48,403 nt of DNA from Candidatus Adlerbacteria bacterium (GTDB taxonomy: Bacteria > Patescibacteriota > Minisyncoccia > Phycocordibacterales > SBAW01). Below, piece by piece: positions 44,287-48,403 of this stretch (position 1 is its first letter; each line of letters begins with the position of its first letter). The notes beneath the pieces were generated by a model. The model searched no databases. It was given only the letters and a program-made list of their open reading frames with translations, and was not told where the DNA came from. The position numbers were made by a program, and so were the translations under genes. The DNA lies in contig CAIUOD010000041.1 in assembly GCA_903900775.1 (NCBI GenBank), positions 1 to 48,403 of the forward strand. The letters are read 5' to 3'.

Positions 44287-44346
44287 ATACGGGCATTGTA
44301 GCCCCTAAACCCATGCGCGCAAAGGCCATCCCGCCCGATCTATTTT

Positions 44347-45456
44347 CTACGCCGGGTGGATGAGATGGAGGACGTCGTGATACGAGATGACGAGGATGAG
44401 CAGGATGAGGAGCGCGAAGCCGGCCAACATGATGCGGGTCGCGAGATGCTCGGGGATTGGTTTACCGCGCACACCCTCTATAGCGATAAAAAGGAGTCGC
44501 CCGCCATCGAGCCCCGGCACGGGGACGAGATTGATAAACCCGAGGTTGATTGAGATGAGCGCCATAAGAAGGAGTGCCTCACTCCACCCCTGGCTCACGG
44601 CCGAGGCACCTATCCCCGCGATGCCGATGGGGCCCGAGACTTGGTTGAGATTTGCCCCGCCGGTGACTATCCCCCAGAAGAACGCGCCCAAACCAAGGGC
44701 AGTCGCTTTGGTCATCTCCCAGCCGAGGAGGCCGCCCTGTGCGAGCGCCAGGGGAGGCGAGAGTTTGAGTATGCCGACGTCGTCCATCTCGATACCGATC
44801 GCTTTGTGGCCTTCTACTAACCCCGCGACCGGCTTGGCAAGCAGATTTTTTTCTTCGCTCCCCCGCTTGATGGCAACGATAACGCTCTCGTCTTGGTGCT
44901 CTGCGATAAAGCTGGAAACCTGATCGGCAGTGAAGCTCCCCGGTAGCGTAGCGCTCCCCGTAACCACGCCCTCAACTACATCGCCCGCTTTAATGCCGAC
45001 CGTATCGGCGGGCGAGCCGGGCAAAACCGCGACAATGGTGGTGTGTGCGTTTTGTACCGTTCCCCAGCCGATATGTTCGGCCGAACTCGGGAGCCCCACC
45101 ATATAGCCGGCCGAGAGCAAAAGCCAGGCGAAAATAATATTGCAAACGATGCCCGCAACGATGACCGCCGCCTGGACCCAGCGCGAGCGCTGTGAGAAAT
45201 TTTTTTTATCAAAAATAGCCGCGCCTTCATCGGCCGAGGCTGACTCGCCCTGGATACGCACAAAACCGCCCAGCGGGATCGCGTTGATGGAATATTCGGT
45301 TCCCTTAAAGCGGCGCGAAAATAATTTCGGCGGGAAGAAAATACCGAACTCTTCGACCCCGATGCCGAAAAGTTTCGCGACCGTAAAATGCCCCAACTCG
45401 TGCACGATAACGAGCGCAACCAGGAGCGCGATAAAAATGAGGAGTGCCGCAATCAT
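44347..45456 (-). CDS. rseP: Site-2 protease RseP/M50 family
   Basis: ALVIVHELGHFTVAKLFGIGVEEFGIFFPP; NLVPVPGLDGGRLLF; PDZ. Confidence 0.94.
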   Translation of the reverse strand: MIAALLIFIALLVALVIVHELGHFTVAKLFGIGVEEFGIFFPPKLFSRRFKGTEYSINAIPLGGFVRIQGESASADEGAAIFDKKNFSQRSRWVQAAVIVAGIVCNIIFAWLLLSAGYMVGLPSSAEHIGWGTVQNAHTTIVAVLPGSPADTVGIKAGDVVEGVVTGSATLPGSFTADQVSSFIAEHQDESVIVAIKRGSEEKNLLAKPVAGLVEGHKAIGIEMDDVGILKLSPPLALAQGGLLGWEMTKATALGLGAFFWGIVTGGANLNQVSGPIGIAGIGASAVSQGWSEALLLMALISINLGFINLVPVPGLDGGRLLFIAIEGVRGKPIPEHLATRIMLAGFALLILLILVISYHDVLHLIHPA

Positions 45457-46004
45457 TCGGTTATTTCCTTCTCTTTGCGCGCGAGGACGTCATCAAACGC
45501 CTTATTGGCGGCATCGACCTTTTTTTGCATTTCATCTTTGGCGCGGAATTTATCGTCCTCGGGCATCTTGCCTTCGCGCTCTTGTTTTTGAATCTCTGAC
45601 CACACATCGTCGCGCGCCACGCGCAGGCCTGCCCGTGCCTCCTCGACGCGCTCTTTGGCGAGCTTCACCAACGCGAGCCGCCGCTCGCCCGTGAGCTCCG
45701 GGAAGAAGACCCGCACCCCGCGGTCGTCCGAGCCGACCGAGAGCCCGAGGTTGGCATAGGTAATCGCCTTCTCGATTTCTTTGTTGTTGGCGGCGTCCCA
45801 CGCAGTGATGCGGAGTGTGCGCGCATCTTCAACCATCACGTTGGCCACCTGATTGATGGGCAGGCGCGTGCCATAACTTTCAACCACGACACCGTCTAAT
45901 ATGGCTATCGCGGCCCGGCCCGTGCGCACGCCGGCCAGTTCGTTCTTCAACCGCTCGCTCAATTCCCCAATCCGCTTATCAAATTCCTTAAAATTGTATG
46001 CCAT
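45453..46004 (-). CDS. frr: Ribosome recycling factor
   Basis: LKNELAGVRTGRAAIAILDGVVVESYGTRLPINQVANVMVEDARTLRITAWD. Confidence 0.95.
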   Translation of the reverse strand: MAYNFKEFDKRIGELSERLKNELAGVRTGRAAIAILDGVVVESYGTRLPINQVANVMVEDARTLRITAWDAANNKEIEKAITYANLGLSVGSDDRGVRVFFPELTGERRLALVKLAKERVEEARAGLRVARDDVWSEIQKQEREGKMPEDDKFRAKDEMQKKVDAANKAFDDVLARKEKEITE

Positions 46005-46078
46005 GCGGAGAGTATATCATGCAGGTACCGCTTATCAGCGCCGTGGCAAGGTTCGACCTTGCCACACCACACTACCCA

Positions 46079-48403
46079 TTAATCACCAGCCGCCTCCACC
46101 ACAACCGTCCTGGTGCTTGTCGCAGTGACTCCTGAGCTGTCGGTCGCCACATAATAGATGTGGTAGGTTGTCGTGGTGCTCGTATCTAGTACAGCCTGCT
46201 CAATCGGCGTGTTCCCGACAAAAGTGTGTATGCCGAGATTGAGGTCTTCGGCCGGGCCGGTGACGGTGGCGCCGAGATCGGCGTAGGTATCGCCGACGTG
46301 GATGATCGCTGGGTTGTCGCCGTTTATTGTAATGACGGGTGGACTCGCGGGCGTTGAGGTTACCGCTGCTTCCCTCGCATCTCCTTGGGTACTGCCGCCG
46401 CTCGGAGATGAGCTAGTTTGGCCAGAAACGGCGAGGAGTGTAGCGAGCTGTTGCTGATTAATGCAGGTACTTCCAATGCACAGTTTTTGAACATCTGCCT
46501 CTTGCCCGTGGAAGACGCCCGCATAGAGATCCTGGATACCGTTACTCGAATTGCCGAGCCACGCGATGAGATTCTTTTGGAAATCACCTGTAATGTGCGC
46601 GATACCTTGGATGGCACCGATGATCGGGGCGATGAGGCCCGTGTAGTTGAGGCCCAGGGTGCCGTCGGGCGTGAGCGCGGTCGCCGAGGTGGTCGAGACA
46701 AGTTGGGGAAAGAGCTTTTGCACGTCCTGGGCGATGAGGCCGAGCTGGCCGCCTTCGCCAAACATATTGTTGATCCAGCTAAACGAGACGGGGTTGAGAG
46801 AGTCGATGGCGGCGAGCGAGCTCGAAGCATCGAGCGCCAAGATATTGGTCTTGAGGCGCTGGTCGGAGTTTTGAGTCAACGTGCCAGCGAGCCACGCGGC
46901 GCCGTTGTCAAAAACCTGGAATTCCGTTGTTGACGCAGAATTGGCGATGGTGAGAGCGGCCGTTCCGGCTGCGGTGTCGGGACCCCAAACGGTAAGGCTA
47001 CCTACTTGGACGTTCGGCATGGTTCCATTAACATACCATTGCGGTCCCGAGCTATCCTTTACCGCCCATTGCGTCGAGCTTATTGCCTCTAATGATGCGC
47101 ATGCGCCGGTCTGGTTGGCCGATATGTTTCCTCCTGACGACGATATTGCTGCACCCAGATTGATCGTTGCAGAAGGCGCAATTACTTTGACGACTTGGGG
47201 GGCGACAACACAAAAACCGAATTTTTGTCCAGTCTGTGTGATTGATGGCAGTGTGAAATCGACCTCATTAGTCGCTGAACGGTTATCAAACTGTGCTCCA
47301 CCGTCCGCGGCGACAATGGAATAATTTGATTGTTTCGAACTTCGCATATCTGCGTAGATCTTCGTAGGAAGGAATGATGTAAGTGTTAATCCATTACTGC
47401 TGAGCGCTAATGTGCCGCCGACTTGAAGTTGAACGCTCCCTCCGCCAGTGGCATTTATTATCCCATTGTAATTGTCGGTAACACCGATCTGCAAACCACG
47501 GGTTGTTGATGTGTTAGTGAACGTTATGTTGGGGCTCGATGCACTACTCACCGAAATGCTCGAAATACCGCTCAATGAAAACGATGGGAAAATGACACTC
47601 TTGGAACAGCCATCTATCAAAACGCCAGCATTCGGTTGAGAATTTCCTGTCCCGGTGTTTTCCGCAGTGGAGACAGCGAGGCTAAGCTGCGAGCTATAGT
47701 TCGCGGCTGAGACATTGCAGGAGTATGACTCCATGAATGTCGCCGTATTTAATTGCCCAAAGCTATCCTTACCTCGAAATGCATAATGTCCCAGTGTATC
47801 TCCGTTTGTCGGGGTCGAATTATCATATACGACAGAGATAGGCGGCCCTTGACCTGCATCTGAATATGAAAACACATCGACGCGACCGTTGGCCTGGAGA
47901 TAGCGCCGGATGACTCGGCCCTGGTTGTCGAGATCCGTCGAGAGATAGGCCTTCGTATTGGGAGCTTGATAGGTCATCCACGAAGAACCGTCCGGCACTC
48001 CGCTCAGACCGGCGGCAGTAACTGAAAACCTGCCCTGAATTGCGAGATCTCCATTGAAGAAACCAGAACCATTGACCGACAGCGCGGCGAACGGTGACGT
48101 AGTGCCGATGCCCAACCACCCCGCGCTGGTGAAAGTGCTTGTGGCGGTGCTACCGAAGTAGGCCGAGGTAGCAGAGAACTGCGTGGTCGAGGCGTTGCCG
48201 TTGAACTGCTGGAGACTTGTCCAGAGGTTTACGTGCGCGAAATCGAGCGAAAGCGTATTGCCTATGTTTGTAAGACCTGCTCCAACAAGCGAGGTGAAGT
48301 AGTTACCGCCAAGGCCGAACGTCGAGGCGAAGAGTGAGGTGGTGGTTGCACTGGTGATCGTACCGCTTGCCGCCATGAGGTTCGTCGCGAATGCATTGGT
48401 CGA
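46079..48403 (-). CDS. Large surface protein with S74 intramolecular chaperone domain and C-terminal Ig-like (DUF5011-like) domain; N-terminus probably outside window
   Basis: FGSTATSTFTSAGWLGIGTTSPFAALSVNG; NSDQRLKTNILALDASSSLAAIDSLNPVSFSW...LGLIAQDVQKLFPQLV; ITINGDNPAIIHVGDTYADLGATV. Confidence 0.85.
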   Translation of the reverse strand, partial: STNAFATNLMAASGTITSATTTSLFASTFGLGGNYFTSLVGAGLTNIGNTLSLDFAHVNLWTSLQQFNGNASTTQFSATSAYFGSTATSTFTSAGWLGIGTTSPFAALSVNGSGFFNGDLAIQGRFSVTAAGLSGVPDGSSWMTYQAPNTKAYLSTDLDNQGRVIRRYLQANGRVDVFSYSDAGQGPPISVVYDNSTPTNGDTLGHYAFRGKDSFGQLNTATFMESYSCNVSAANYSSQLSLAVSTAENTGTGNSQPNAGVLIDGCSKSVIFPSFSLSGISSISVSSASSPNITFTNTSTTRGLQIGVTDNYNGIINATGGGSVQLQVGGTLALSSNGLTLTSFLPTKIYADMRSSKQSNYSIVAADGGAQFDNRSATNEVDFTLPSITQTGQKFGFCVVAPQVVKVIAPSATINLGAAISSSGGNISANQTGACASLEAISSTQWAVKDSSGPQWYVNGTMPNVQVGSLTVWGPDTAAGTAALTIANSASTTEFQVFDNGAAWLAGTLTQNSDQRLKTNILALDASSSLAAIDSLNPVSFSWINNMFGEGGQLGLIAQDVQKLFPQLVSTTSATALTPDGTLGLNYTGLIAPIIGAIQGIAHITGDFQKNLIAWLGNSSNGIQDLYAGVFHGQEADVQKLCIGSTCINQQQLATLLAVSGQTSSSPSGGSTQGDAREAAVTSTPASPPVITINGDNPAIIHVGDTYADLGATVTGPAEDLNLGIHTFVGNTPIEQAVLDTSTTTTYHIYYVATDSSGVTATSTRTVVVEAAGD

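Overview
This 48.4 kb window looks like a chromosomal segment of a GC-rich Candidate Phyla Radiation (Parcubacteria-like) bacterium. The lineage is inferred from gene content only. Housekeeping blocks include typA, cysS/dnaB/recR, rplU, rmuC, a dcw cluster (mraZ-rsmH-ftsL?-ftsI-murF), class I lysS, greA, the rod-shape cluster (mreB-mreC-mreD-mrdA), proS, rseP and frr. There are two tRNA genes (Gln-TTG and Glu-CTC), a MacAB-like efflux operon behind an ECF sigma factor, and a partial S74-chaperone surface protein at the right edge. The most notable region is an accessory island (about 7.67-13.24 kb) starting exactly at the 3' end of tRNA-Gln. It reads as two tandem cassettes with the same order: RHH regulator -> predicted RNA-targeting effector -> MQIPD-type small protein -> 102-bp repeat (99/102 identical between copies) ending in CTCCCAG, the tRNA-Gln 3' end. 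The effectors are a RloC-like AAA ATPase with a zinc-hook-like CxxC and a HEPN-like tail, and a NYN-domain nuclease. An orphan MazF lies inside cassette 1. One RHH gene (11906-12082) is missing from the ORF track. Other leads are a candidate small structured RNA beside mazF, REP-like palindromes inside typA and rsmH, a beta-barrel-like orphan protein in a presumably monoderm lineage, and several orphan genes with their own terminators. No CRISPR array, rRNA or recognisable integrase was seen.
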